Shown piece by piece: positions 9,286 through 18,526 of a DNA stretch of 64,000 bases. Under the pieces are notes generated by a model. The model was not told the DNA's origin. It made no database searches and was given only the letters and a program-made list of their open reading frames with translations. The translations under genes and the position numbers were made by a program. The first letter of the stretch is position 1; each line of letters begins with the position of its first letter. The stretch is from positions 1 through 64,000 of the forward strand of contig JAOUFY010000004.1 in NCBI GenBank assembly GCA_029857955.1. The letters are read 5' to 3'. This DNA is from Spirochaetia bacterium. Lineage in GTDB: Bacteria > Spirochaetota > Leptospiria > Turneriellales > JAOUFE01.

Positions 9286-9981
9286 TTAATCACGGTTATT
9301 TCGTTCAAAGAAATCTTCCCATTCATGCTCTGACCACCATTCATGTTCAATTCCATTACAACCTGAACCAAAATGACGACAGCTCATGCAGCCATCGCCT
9401 CGTATATGTTCCGGTATCTTTAATACAGGATCATATTTTTTTATGAGATCTTCGGCAATACGTATATTTTTGTCGGCGTTTAAATCGGTAAATTTAAATT
9501 CTTCAATAAATTTTTCATAGGCATTGTTCATTTCAATTAGCGCCATTCCTCGAATTCGTTCGGTGACTTCCGTTAAAAAAACGCTGTCTTCCTTGTCGAT
9601 GTGTTCCCACAAATTGCCGCAATAGTTTACCGATTTGTCATAAATTGATTTTTTATCTTCATCATTTAAATCGGGTTTTTCAAGTAGCGTCAGTATTTCT
9701 TCCGCGAATGTTAGATGTTCGGTATGTTCAAGCGCATAGTAATATAAAGGTCCTTTATCTCTGGGAAGATTTAATTTCTCAAGAGCAGTAAATATAACAG
9801 CTTCTTCTTTTTGCGTATGAAATTTTACCATAAAGGATATAAAAAAATTACATAAAGCTTTTAAATCTTGTTTGTATTCCAGTGTATCCGCTTCGGTAAG
9901 CATTTTAGCAATCGCTACCATTGAGCCGGCGGCTTTTTCAAACAGACGATGTTCGTTTTCAATATCAGTAAATATGTTCAT
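9286..9981 (-). CDS. Hemerythrin-like four-helix protein with Cys/Trp-rich tail
   Basis: A 231-residue protein beginning with a hemerythrin/HHE-like helix (IFTDIENEHRLFEKA). Further His/Glu-bearing helices follow: FHTQKEEAVIF, ALEHTEHLTFAEEIL and LWEHIDKEDSVFL. These are the repeated HxxxE-type iron ligands of hemerythrin-like proteins, which bind a di-iron centre for O2, NO or iron handling. The last 40 residues (CMSCRHFGSGCNGIEHEWW and on) have three cysteines and several Trp/His, an added possible metal site. The gene is alone between priA (convergent) and truA. Confidence 0.75.
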   Translation of the reverse strand: MNIFTDIENEHRLFEKAAGSMVAIAKMLTEADTLEYKQDLKALCNFFISFMVKFHTQKEEAVIFTALEKLNLPRDKGPLYYYALEHTEHLTFAEEILTLLEKPDLNDEDKKSIYDKSVNYCGNLWEHIDKEDSVFLTEVTERIRGMALIEMNNAYEKFIEEFKFTDLNADKNIRIAEDLIKKYDPVLKIPEHIRGDGCMSCRHFGSGCNGIEHEWWSEHEWEDFFERNNRD

Positions 9982-10051
9982 AAGGTAATATCATAAATTA
10001 TTTATCCAATGTCTACCTTTTGTTTTTTACGTGTGTAAAAACAGTTAAAAT

Positions 10052-10939
10052 CTATAATCCAAGCATTTCGTAATAAGGAATTAATTCATGAGGGGTTTGG
10101 TAATCACGATATCGGGCATTTAGAAATACAAGAGGAAACGCAGGTAATGTATTGCCGGCATTTACCCTGTTTTGACTTTTTAAAATATTTTGCACTTCAA
10201 ACGGTGTTATATCTCCTCTGCCGACTAAAAGCAATGTACCTGTTATAATACGAATCATGTTGTGTAAAAAACCGGAGCCATGAAAATAAAAATATAAAAA
10301 TGAATCTTTAGGTATAATATAAATCTTGTCAACTCGACGAATGGTTATTTCATTTGTGACTTTATAAATGTTTTTGGTAAAAGATGCAAAGTCATGTTCG
10401 CCGATTAAATACTCGGCAGCCTGGCGCATGGAATCCAGATCCACCGGATACCTGATCCAGAGGTGATTGTTTTGATACATGGCCATTCTGTATTTGGACG
10501 TGATGATTCCGTATATGTATTCTCTGGACTGGCACGAAAATCTTGCATGAAAATCATCTGGTACAATATTTCCATAAATAATGGAGATATCTTTTGGCAA
10601 AATACAGTTTAAATTATAAATCATTCTGTCGATATGCATTTCAAATTTATGAATATGCGGATTAGATGATTTATGCGGTAATGAAAGATTGATATTGCTT
10701 TGTGAACTTACATCTTTTGTTCGAAATAATAAATCTGATTCATTAATTTCAAAATGAATAACCTGACCGGCTGAATGTACTCCTGAATCAGTTCGACCTG
10801 CGCAGTGAATTCTTACGTTACTTCTAAAATAAATTTTAAGAATATTTTCAATTTCTTCTTGAACGGATCTTTCGCCTGTTTGTCTTTGAAATCCATGAAA
10901 ATGTAATCCATTGTACTGAATTGTCAGGGCAATTTTCAT
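10052..10939 (-). CDS. truA: tRNA pseudouridine(38-40) synthase
   Basis: TruA converts uridines 38-40 of the tRNA anticodon arm to pseudouridine. The catalytic aspartate motif CAGRTDSGVHSAGQVIHFE is intact. The N-terminal IALTIQYNGLHFHGFQRQ and the C-terminal FLHNMIRIITGTLLLVGRG are also diagnostic. About 295 residues, slightly longer than usual, with a family-typical insertion in the middle. The ATG at 10939 shares its A with the TGA of the upstream YihY-like gene, so expression is coupled; an in-frame TTG one codon earlier is less likely. Confidence 0.93.
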   Translation of the reverse strand: MKIALTIQYNGLHFHGFQRQTGERSVQEEIENILKIYFRSNVRIHCAGRTDSGVHSAGQVIHFEINESDLLFRTKDVSSQSNINLSLPHKSSNPHIHKFEMHIDRMIYNLNCILPKDISIIYGNIVPDDFHARFSCQSREYIYGIITSKYRMAMYQNNHLWIRYPVDLDSMRQAAEYLIGEHDFASFTKNIYKVTNEITIRRVDKIYIIPKDSFLYFYFHGSGFLHNMIRIITGTLLLVGRGDITPFEVQNILKSQNRVNAGNTLPAFPLVFLNARYRDYQTPHELIPYYEMLGL

Positions 10940-13293
10940 CAAGGCTTGTTATCGCCGTAAAAAATCTGGGCAAAAGTAAGATCATTAAATACTTTACTTC
11001 TTGCCGATTTTACCTGATTAAAGTAATTTTCTACTCGCGTTTTAAATTGATTATCGATGCTGGTTTCTGGTATATGATAATCCGTCGGATCAATGTCGTC
11101 CATGATTTCGTTCATTTTAAGAGTTGCCGGACTGACCACCGGAGTGTATCTGTTTTTTCCGGTTTTTTCCAAAATGTTTCTGTCTGTAAACTTTTCAATG
11201 ATGCTGTAAAATTCAGTATAATTGTTGTGGCAAACGCGAACAAGATCGGCTTCTTTTGTAGAACCATTTCCTTTATCATAGTTGTTATACAAAATGTATA
11301 ACATTTTAAGTCCAAACCACATTTGACGCTTTTCTTTTTCTACTTTCATTGTTAAACCGCTAAGCTTAAGCAGTCCCGGGTTTTGTATAAAAAAGGCTAT
11401 TTCTGCTCCAAATAACATAATAGAAACTGATGTATAAACCAACAAGAGAACCAGCGGAATCGCAGCAAGTGTTCCATAAATGGCAAACGTGCCTTTTGAA
11501 AATGAAGAAACGTAGTATTTAAAAACCAAAAGGAAAACTACCCAGAGTAAAGAAGTCACGGCTGCGCCATAAATAGCCGCTTTATTGACAACCTCGGTAA
11601 AGGGCATAACTTTGTATAATAAAAAGAAAATAATTCCGATGACTATAAAAGGCAGAATAAAACTTCCAAAAGCAGAAAGCATGGTTCTGGCAAATGGAGA
11701 CTTTTGAATAACCGAAAATTCATAAAACTTTTCATTAGTGTTTTTTAATATTTCATATCTTGTTCCTGTAATGTAGATTTTATTTTCTTTTGGATTATAG
11801 ATTACTTGAGTCAAGTTTTCCTTTGTATTGAATTCAGTTGGTTTCCATATCGTGCCGGCGTCATCTGTATACCGGATAAAACCTTTTTCTCCAATGATCA
11901 CACCTTCTTTGTCATTTATAAAAGTAATTCCTTTAAATTCAATGTTATTGATACCCAGGTTATTTTTTTTCCAGGTTTTTCCATCATCTGATGAGTGAAG
12001 TAAAGTTCCATAATCGCCGGTTATCCAGACATCGCTGCCGTGCTTATATATACGATTTAAAGTTGCCCTGTCTTTTCCAGTAAGTTGTGTAACTTCGTTA
12101 AAAAGTTTCCAGTGCATACCATTATCTTCACTTACAAGAGATGAAAATGTATCACCGACTATGACAAGTTTATCGCGGCCCAGCATTTGTATGTCATATA
12201 AATCGAAGTCAATATTTTTGATATAATTTGGTACCCAGCTTTTGCCGCCATTGTCGGTTCTCAAAATCAAGCCTTTGTTTCCGATAATATAACCGGTTTG
12301 ATCATTATACATTTTAATTTTATTAAAATGTACATCAAATAGAAGTTTAAAATCTTCACGTTCATAACATTGGATATCCCATAATTTTTCATCGTTACCG
12401 ATATTGTTGATGATGCATCCATTGTCCGTCAAAATCCATGATTTTCCATTTTGAGAAGCATACGAAACAAAAGTTCTCCATGAAATATCTTTTACTGACG
12501 GGTTATATAGTTTTGGCAAATGCGGCTCTTTTTCTTCAGGTGAAAGAATACTGTTTGTTTCTTTGTTAAATAAAATGGTATCTTTGCGGGCCTCAAAATC
12601 AATGTTTGAAACAATATCGACGGGATTCCATTTTCCATTTGTATACGTCAAGTACGTTGCTTTTTCACCTGTAATTACTGTTTTGTTTTCAAGGGCTTCA
12701 AAAGAAACAAGATCTGGCGGAGCTGCTTGATTTACGACTCTTTGTCCAAGAGAAATACCGACTGTAAGCAAAATGGGTCCAAAAATAAGAACCAGTAAAA
12801 AACCGCTGATTTTTTGAATCCATGGGCGTCCCTTTTTAACCATCCAGATTCGGTTCATTGCATCTTCAAGATTACGAAGGGCGCTTGTGGCAGTGAATAA
12901 TAAAACAAGAAAACCAATCCCTGTTACGGCATTGGCATTGTTTAACAATTCGTTTATGATGTTAATATAAGGATCGGGATCAATGGGAATGCCCTGTTTT
13001 CGAATAAATTCACGGGCATATAAAAAATATTTTTCTTTTTCGATTATTTTAGCTCCGACTAAAAGCGCAACAACCATGACGGGAACAAAACTGACAACGA
13101 GAGAATAGCTGATGGACGCTGCACGAAGCAATGCCTCATCATCAAGAAATTTCTTGATGGATCCAATGAGGATTCGTACAACATCACGTAAGCCGTGTTT
13201 AAACGATTTTTGATCAGGTGAAGTATGATCACCTATGATTTTATCCAAGGCAGTAAATAATTTTTTCTTTAATCCCGTTTTTTCCTGTTCCAT
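10939..13293 (-). CDS. YihY/BrkB-family membrane protein with inserted beta-propeller
   Basis: A 784-residue protein with a split YihY/BrkB (UPF0761) membrane domain. The N-terminal part has the conserved LLRAASISYSLVVSFVPVMV and a third helix ending near residue 185. The domain resumes at about residue 540 with further membrane segments and the typical SKGTFAIYGTLAAIPL block. Between them lie about 340 residues with at least five Asp-box/BNR motifs (NGKSW, DNGGKSW, DNGMHW, DDGKTW, DDAGTIW), resembling Ycf48-type propellers, predicted periplasmic. The start at 13293 is chosen because AGAAGGA lies just upstream; an ATG 12 codons earlier lacks one. YihY homologues are normally 280-430 residues. 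Function of the family is unsettled (envelope integrity has been proposed). Confidence 0.85.
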   Translation of the reverse strand: MEQEKTGLKKKLFTALDKIIGDHTSPDQKSFKHGLRDVVRILIGSIKKFLDDEALLRAASISYSLVVSFVPVMVVALLVGAKIIEKEKYFLYAREFIRKQGIPIDPDPYINIINELLNNANAVTGIGFLVLLFTATSALRNLEDAMNRIWMVKKGRPWIQKISGFLLVLIFGPILLTVGISLGQRVVNQAAPPDLVSFEALENKTVITGEKATYLTYTNGKWNPVDIVSNIDFEARKDTILFNKETNSILSPEEKEPHLPKLYNPSVKDISWRTFVSYASQNGKSWILTDNGCIINNIGNDEKLWDIQCYEREDFKLLFDVHFNKIKMYNDQTGYIIGNKGLILRTDNGGKSWVPNYIKNIDFDLYDIQMLGRDKLVIVGDTFSSLVSEDNGMHWKLFNEVTQLTGKDRATLNRIYKHGSDVWITGDYGTLLHSSDDGKTWKKNNLGINNIEFKGITFINDKEGVIIGEKGFIRYTDDAGTIWKPTEFNTKENLTQVIYNPKENKIYITGTRYEILKNTNEKFYEFSVIQKSPFARTMLSAFGSFILPFIVIGIIFFLLYKVMPFTEVVNKAAIYGAAVTSLLWVVFLLVFKYYVSSFSKGTFAIYGTLAAIPLVLLLVYTSVSIMLFGAEIAFFIQNPGLLKLSGLTMKVEKEKRQMWFGLKMLYILYNNYDKGNGSTKEADLVRVCHNNYTEFYSIIEKFTDRNILEKTGKNRYTPVVSPATLKMNEIMDDIDPTDYHIPETSIDNQFKTRVENYFNQVKSARSKVFNDLTFAQIFYGDNKP

Positions 13294-13367
13294 ATATTTC
13301 CTTCTTCTATAAAACGGATATTCGGACAAACGTTTTTTAAATCAAAATTAAAAGTAAATGATAAATT

Positions 13368-16300
13368 TTATTTTCCTGGATAAAGTATGTTTAAAAACTT
13401 TTTTGCGATGGGGTCGGAATTTACACGTTTAATCATGGAAACATAGGGGGCGCGATCACAAATTCCTGAATAGCTGCAGAAATCGCATTTTGACTCCCAT
13501 TTATCTTCTGGAGATTTCTTGTGACCAAATGAAAAAAAATAACCTGAGGCAAGCGTTTCCGAAAGTACATGTAAGCCATCTTTTAAGAGTAGTTCGAGTT
13601 CGCCTGATATTTTATCTATGGGGTAAATATTTTCTTCCTCAATTTCCATAAAATATGTATTTTTTGTTTTTTTAGAAGGGGCTGTAAATTCATAGGCTCC
13701 CTGAATATTTTCAACAGGAACATTCCACATATTATCATTTTGCTTTATTATATCACAGATCGCTTTTATATAAAGCGGTAATTGGAATTTTCCCAGGCTT
13801 TTAATATCATCAATGCTCCATGATTCGTTTTTTGATTTACCGGTTTTATAATCAAGTACACAGACAGATTTTTGATCAGGGCAATAATCAATACGGTCAA
13901 TTCTGCCTTTAAAAGTAAACGAGCCAAGCGCGATGTTTTCAAAAGCAAGTTCAACTGAAAGGGGGTAATGATCGTACAACGGATGTTTTTCATTTTCAGC
14001 AAGGTAAAAAAAATTTTTAAAATAATCTTGAAATTGTTCAAATGCTTCGTTTAAAACAGATCTCGTAAAAATTTCAAAATCTGTTTTATTTTCGCCAAGT
14101 AAATTTTGTTCACCTGTTTTAAACGATTCCATCAGCAGTTTATTCAGATCATTTTGATTTATGCATTTGTTTATTTTAGAATATTCTTTTTGGGGAAATT
14201 TTAATATTAATTGATTGATGAGGTTTTTTGCAGAAGCGTGAAACAATGTGCCTGTTTGTCTTTTTTCAAGAAATCTTTCTTCGTAGTAATTGACCGGCGT
14301 CGATAGTTTTTTAATTTTCTCAAAATGAAAGAGCTGCGGACACCATGCAAGGTTTTCTACGTTTCCTGACGAACTTACTTTTTCAATATTTTCGGGAGAT
14401 ACCAGACCTGTATAGTTTTGATACATTTGCCGGTAGTTATTGCTGTCGCTGAAAGTAAATTTTGATAAAAAAGATTGGTGCAGGTTTTGAACACTTTGAG
14501 ATGATTTATTTTCAGATATGGGTAATTTATCCGGGCTGGTTTCTTGTTCAGAGTCCATGCATGTATTTTTATTTTTACGTTCAAAAAAAGGAAGGTCTGC
14601 CAGCAGTTTTTCCTTTTTAATAATTTTCCCCGGCTCAGACGGTATTTGTTCAAAAATAAAGTCTGACGGGGCGGAGTCTTGCTGAAGATTAAATGTCAAA
14701 CAGTAGCCGCGCTGAACCATCTGCAGGCTGTCTTGAATTTTTCTTTTTTGATCGGTTGCGCTTAAATTAAGTACAAATTTAATTTCGTCGCCAGAGCTTT
14801 CCATAAAGTCAGGATGACGACTTTGAACAGGAAAAGCTTTAGAAGTTAAATTAGTGATAAACAAATAATCAATGGGGGAGTGAACTCCCTCTTGAACGTT
14901 TCTCGCATACACAACAGGTAGTTCATCACGGGGTATTCCCGAAGATTTTAATTTTAAATCGGAGATTTCATCATAAAGCAAAGAATAATAAAAAGCCGCT
15001 TCTATACCTTCTGCAAAATATCTGTCGAGTATTAAAAAACTATCAGTAATTTTATGGATAGCTTCCATTTGAGCATTAAAGACTTCATCTGGCAATCGAG
15101 AGCGTTTGAGATATTTTTTAAATGTTTGTAAAAAAAGAACAGAATGTTTAGACGGAAGAAATTTCATCGATAGTTTTTTTTGATCGTTTTTTAGTTCATT
15201 TACAAAACTTTTAAAATTTTCATGATCTTTTAATGTCTTCATTTTTTGTACTAGAGAATTAAGACTGATCGAAGTATTGATTTCATGGTTATTGTAAATA
15301 AACTGAATGGTATCTTCATGCGAATTATCGCTGTCGCTTAAGGCTTGAGCATAAAAAACCGGATTAAAAAATAATTCAATGAATTGATTTCTGGTAAGTT
15401 GGTCATTTGCGCTTTTAAGTGAAAGTAGATCAATTAAATCTGCCGCTATAGATATAATTGATTTTGTCTTTGCAGAATATTTTTCAGGATGATTTAACCC
15501 AAGCCCTTGTTTTTTCAGGGCGTTTTCCAGGATAGGTAATTCCCTTGCCGAAGCGTAGAGAATAAATATACTGTGAAGCGAAATACCGTTGTCATATAAC
15601 TTTCGTATGGAGCTGGCAATTAATTCATATTCATCGTGAGTATCTTTACATATTCGTATTTTTAATTCTTTAGGTACATGATCATTTGAGAAAAAATATT
15701 TATTTTTCTGGAGCCATTCACCATATGACGGTTTTAAGTTGTCTTGATTCTTAATTGAATATATTTCGTGTTCGCTTGATAATTGCAATGGTTTTAAAAT
15801 ATGTCCATATGAAGAATTGTTTTGAGTTAGATCATTTCTGAAAATAAATTTCCATTGGCTTGCATTATTTTTTATAAGAAAATTCATTTTCAGGATTTCA
15901 ATAACATTGTAGCTCGTTGGGAAAAAACAAAGAACCTGACGGATGTTTAAAAATTCAGAGTCAGGAAACATTTTGCTTTTATTGTTGTTTTCGTTATAGT
16001 TAGACGAGATGTATACTTCGGGTAAAGTCTGTAAGTCATTTTTTTTCATTGACTCATATACGTCGTTAAATAATGAAAAAATTTCAGAAGATAAATCATT
16101 TTCTTTTTTAATGTCAAGTTCATCCGGTTGAATTTGCCTGTTCCAGGAGTAAAGATGCCAAAGGTAAAGAATTTCATTTTTAAACGCAGGAAGTTTTAAA
16201 AGTTCACGAAGATATGCGGATGATTTTCGTACTGCATTTTCTGATTCAATTAGTTTTTCAAATTCACTGACTTTTTGGAATATCATTGCTTTTTCTGCAA

Positions 16301-16541
16301 GTTTCGTATGAATGATTTTGTCTGATGACTTTTGAAACGGAAGAATTTTTTTTATCCATTGGTCAATGGTGAGAAAATGAACATTAAAAAAAGATTTTAT
16401 TTTGTAGTTTTCATGAAAGTATATTCTTAGTCTCATGATGTCCATTACGTTTCGGCACAGTAAAACTGTGGGTTCATCTGGCCGCAGCCATTTGTAAAAA
16501 ACCTTTATAAATTCATCTTCTTTAAGGGATGTATATTTCAT
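13368..16541 (-). CDS. addB: AddB/RexB-like helicase-nuclease subunit with PD-(D/E)XK domain
   Basis: A 1057-residue protein. The C-terminal 300 residues contain a RecB-family nuclease core: FKGRIDRIDYC, then CVLDYKTGKSKN with the catalytic Asp and Lys, then a QLPLYIKAI helix. Four cysteines fit the iron-sulfur staple of AddB: one in NLAWCPQLFHFEKI near residue 735 and CDFCSYSGIC at 1019-1028. The middle (LPVVYARNVQEGVHSPIDYL and FITNLTSKAFP) is the inactive helicase half. AddB works with AddA in double-strand break resection. No AddA gene is adjacent in this window, so it must be elsewhere. Symbol is by family resemblance. Confidence 0.75.
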   Translation of the reverse strand: MKYTSLKEDEFIKVFYKWLRPDEPTVLLCRNVMDIMRLRIYFHENYKIKSFFNVHFLTIDQWIKKILPFQKSSDKIIHTKLAEKAMIFQKVSEFEKLIESENAVRKSSAYLRELLKLPAFKNEILYLWHLYSWNRQIQPDELDIKKENDLSSEIFSLFNDVYESMKKNDLQTLPEVYISSNYNENNNKSKMFPDSEFLNIRQVLCFFPTSYNVIEILKMNFLIKNNASQWKFIFRNDLTQNNSSYGHILKPLQLSSEHEIYSIKNQDNLKPSYGEWLQKNKYFFSNDHVPKELKIRICKDTHDEYELIASSIRKLYDNGISLHSIFILYASARELPILENALKKQGLGLNHPEKYSAKTKSIISIAADLIDLLSLKSANDQLTRNQFIELFFNPVFYAQALSDSDNSHEDTIQFIYNNHEINTSISLNSLVQKMKTLKDHENFKSFVNELKNDQKKLSMKFLPSKHSVLFLQTFKKYLKRSRLPDEVFNAQMEAIHKITDSFLILDRYFAEGIEAAFYYSLLYDEISDLKLKSSGIPRDELPVVYARNVQEGVHSPIDYLFITNLTSKAFPVQSRHPDFMESSGDEIKFVLNLSATDQKRKIQDSLQMVQRGYCLTFNLQQDSAPSDFIFEQIPSEPGKIIKKEKLLADLPFFERKNKNTCMDSEQETSPDKLPISENKSSQSVQNLHQSFLSKFTFSDSNNYRQMYQNYTGLVSPENIEKVSSSGNVENLAWCPQLFHFEKIKKLSTPVNYYEERFLEKRQTGTLFHASAKNLINQLILKFPQKEYSKINKCINQNDLNKLLMESFKTGEQNLLGENKTDFEIFTRSVLNEAFEQFQDYFKNFFYLAENEKHPLYDHYPLSVELAFENIALGSFTFKGRIDRIDYCPDQKSVCVLDYKTGKSKNESWSIDDIKSLGKFQLPLYIKAICDIIKQNDNMWNVPVENIQGAYEFTAPSKKTKNTYFMEIEEENIYPIDKISGELELLLKDGLHVLSETLASGYFFSFGHKKSPEDKWESKCDFCSYSGICDRAPYVSMIKRVNSDPIAKKFLNILYPGK

Positions 16542-16602
16542 TTTATATTGTAAAAAAATATGTTCTAATTTATTTTAAAGCCACTGGTTATCGTGTTATA
16601 TT

Positions 16603-17403
16603 TCAACGTTTAAAAAATAATTTATTTAAAAAAGTAGGGTTAAATATTTTAGGGCGCGAATATTGATATAAAGCCGGAAATTCCGATCGCCATTTTAAAA
16701 CTTCAGAAAGATGAATTTGCGTATCATTGCCTTTTTTGCTTTTGCCGAGATCCAGTAAAATATTTCCTTTAGGGCCAATAACCATGGAATGTCCTCCCAG
16801 GTTTTGATTAAAAGAATGGCCGATTGCATTTACAACAACAAAATAACATTGATTTTCAATGGCCCTTGCCTTTGCCAAGGCAATCATATGATCAATGCGT
16901 TCAACAGGCCATTGCGCTATCAGATAAATTAAATCTGTTTCTTTTGCCGCATATTTTCTAAACAGCTCTGGAAATCGAAGATCATAACAAATGGCAAGAC
17001 CAATCTGCATACCTTTAAAAGTAAAAAAAATGTTATTTTTTCCCGGAGTTAAATGTTTGTCTTCCTGAAAAGCGGGAATTAAATATTGTTTATCATAAAT
17101 ACCGAGAAAGCCGCCGGTTTCATCAACAAAAAAAGCGCGGTTATAAAACCGGTTTTTTTCTTCCCAGAAAAAGGAACCGAGAAAAGCTGATTTTGATGAT
17201 TTACACAGGTATTGAATTTTTCGCAAGTATAATTCACTTTCATGAGCGATGGCTTTCAGGTTTTTATAATTAAATCCGCTTAAAAAAACTTCGGGGCAGA
17301 TGATTATATCAACGTGCAGATTGTTTTCAAAAACCTCGGTAAGGTTTTTAAAGTTAACTTCTGAATTGTCATGAATTTGAGTCTGGTGAAGATAAATTTT
17401 CAT
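16603..17403 (-). CDS. Carbon-nitrogen hydrolase (nitrilase superfamily, omega-amidase-like)
   Basis: A 266-residue nitrilase-superfamily enzyme with the full catalytic triad: Glu38 in CPEVFLSGF, Lys105 in YDKQYLIP and Cys139 in LAICYDLRFPELF. The downstream block WPVERIDHMIALAKARAIEN with the following QCYFVVVN resembles omega-amidases of the Nit2/YafV group, which hydrolyse alpha-ketoglutaramate or ketosuccinamate. Substrate is inferred only. Its ATG faces ubiA across a 220-nt divergent region that contains the candidate attenuator. Confidence 0.82.
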   Translation of the reverse strand: MKIYLHQTQIHDNSEVNFKNLTEVFENNLHVDIIICPEVFLSGFNYKNLKAIAHESELYLRKIQYLCKSSKSAFLGSFFWEEKNRFYNRAFFVDETGGFLGIYDKQYLIPAFQEDKHLTPGKNNIFFTFKGMQIGLAICYDLRFPELFRKYAAKETDLIYLIAQWPVERIDHMIALAKARAIENQCYFVVVNAIGHSFNQNLGGHSMVIGPKGNILLDLGKSKKGNDTQIHLSEVLKWRSEFPALYQYSRPKIFNPTFLNKLFFKR

Positions 17404-17513
17404 ATGTAAACTTAAGATACTTTATTTAATATGATTACAACATCAAGCATATTATAAATATTTTTTATACCATCTGTCACGATTCCTGTGAGCGATAAAT
17501 TCGGTTGCGGCCG

Positions 17514-17563
17514 CCCTGTATTATCAATACGGCAGGGTTGTCTCGACAATGCTGCCGTTTTTT
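17514..17563 (+). promoter_or_regulatory. Possible transcription attenuator upstream of ubiA-ubiX
   Basis: A terminator-like hairpin pairs ACGGCAG (17529-17535) with CTGCCGT (17552-17558), has an inner TTGTC/GACAA stem and runs into six T's (17558-17563). An alternative hairpin pairs CCCTG (17514-17518) with CAGGG (17533-17537) and TATT (17519-17522) with AATA (17526-17529). The two share 17529-17535 and cannot form together. It sits about 60 nt before the ubiA start, as an attenuator would. Whether it is regulated is inference. Confidence 0.5.
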
Positions 17564-17623
17564 CGTGTCCGGCTGCATGCTTAAAAAAGTTGACCGGCTA
17601 GATCTATGCCTCATTAAGACGGT

Positions 17624-18526
17624 GTGTTGAAAATTTTTACAATGATTCGCGATTTTTCACGTATGGTGAAACTTTCGCATACGGTTTTTGCCCTGCCATT
17701 TGCCCTGGTTGCCGTGATGATTATATGGGATCAGCATCTTGTCCGCATCACCTGGCTGGATACGGTTTTTATTGTGCTTGCCTTTACCGGCGTTCGCAGT
17801 TTCTCTATGGCGATCAATCGAATTGCCGATGCTCGTATTGACGCGATGAATCCGCGAACCAGCGGGCGTGAAATACCTCGTGGAAAGTTGACCATTGGGC
17901 AGGTTTGGTTTTTTGCGGCTTTTTCATTGCTGGTTGTCTGGATTTTTTCTTATTTGCTTAGTCCTGTTGCTTTTGTTGTTTCGTTTCCGGCTTTAATTTT
18001 ACTGGCCGGTTATAGCTACAGCAAGCGCTTTACATGGTTTTGTCATCTCTGGCTTGGCGCCGTTATTGGAATGGCTCCTTTGGCCGTATACATTGCCCTT
18101 ACGCAAAGTCTGCCGTTGGATGCATGGATTTTGTTTGTAACCTTAAGTACTTACATTGCCGGTTTTGATATTCTTTATTCTATTCAGGACGTTGATTTTG
18201 ATCGTAAAATGAATTTGTACTCCATGCCGTCTCGACTGGGGATTACTTCGTCATTGTGGATTTCTGCAGTACTGCATTTGTTCAGCATTGCGGGATTTAT
18301 ATCTCTAGGCATAAATATTCATGCTCACGTTTATTATTTTATGGGTAATGTATTGATCATATTTATGATTTTTGCAGAACATGTTGTGATCGGCTGGGGC
18401 AGCCGCCTTAATCGCGATAAAATTCCGGTTGCTTTTTTTAATTACAACAGCGTTGTCAGTCTGTCGTTTTTAATTTTTACTTTTCTGGATGTTGTAAATT
18501 TCAGCCTCTCAAACAGCGGACTATGA
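17624..18526 (+). CDS. ubiA: UbiA-family polyprenyltransferase (quinone biosynthesis)
   Basis: A 300-residue integral membrane prenyltransferase with eight to nine hydrophobic segments. The first Asp-rich motif is NRIADARID (N65, D69, D73) and the second is QDVDFD with surrounding YSIQDVDFDRKMNLYSMPSR. UbiA enzymes attach the isoprenoid tail to an aromatic acid in ubiquinone or menaquinone synthesis. Pairing with a UbiX-like gene also occurs in the futalosine menaquinone route (MqnP). GTG start at 17624, with an in-frame ATG at 17642 as alternative. It overlaps the next gene by 4 nt (ATGA). Confidence 0.85.
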   Translation: MLKIFTMIRDFSRMVKLSHTVFALPFALVAVMIIWDQHLVRITWLDTVFIVLAFTGVRSFSMAINRIADARIDAMNPRTSGREIPRGKLTIGQVWFFAAFSLLVVWIFSYLLSPVAFVVSFPALILLAGYSYSKRFTWFCHLWLGAVIGMAPLAVYIALTQSLPLDAWILFVTLSTYIAGFDILYSIQDVDFDRKMNLYSMPSRLGITSSLWISAVLHLFSIAGFISLGINIHAHVYYFMGNVLIIFMIFAEHVVIGWGSRLNRDKIPVAFFNYNSVVSLSFLIFTFLDVVNFSLSNSGL

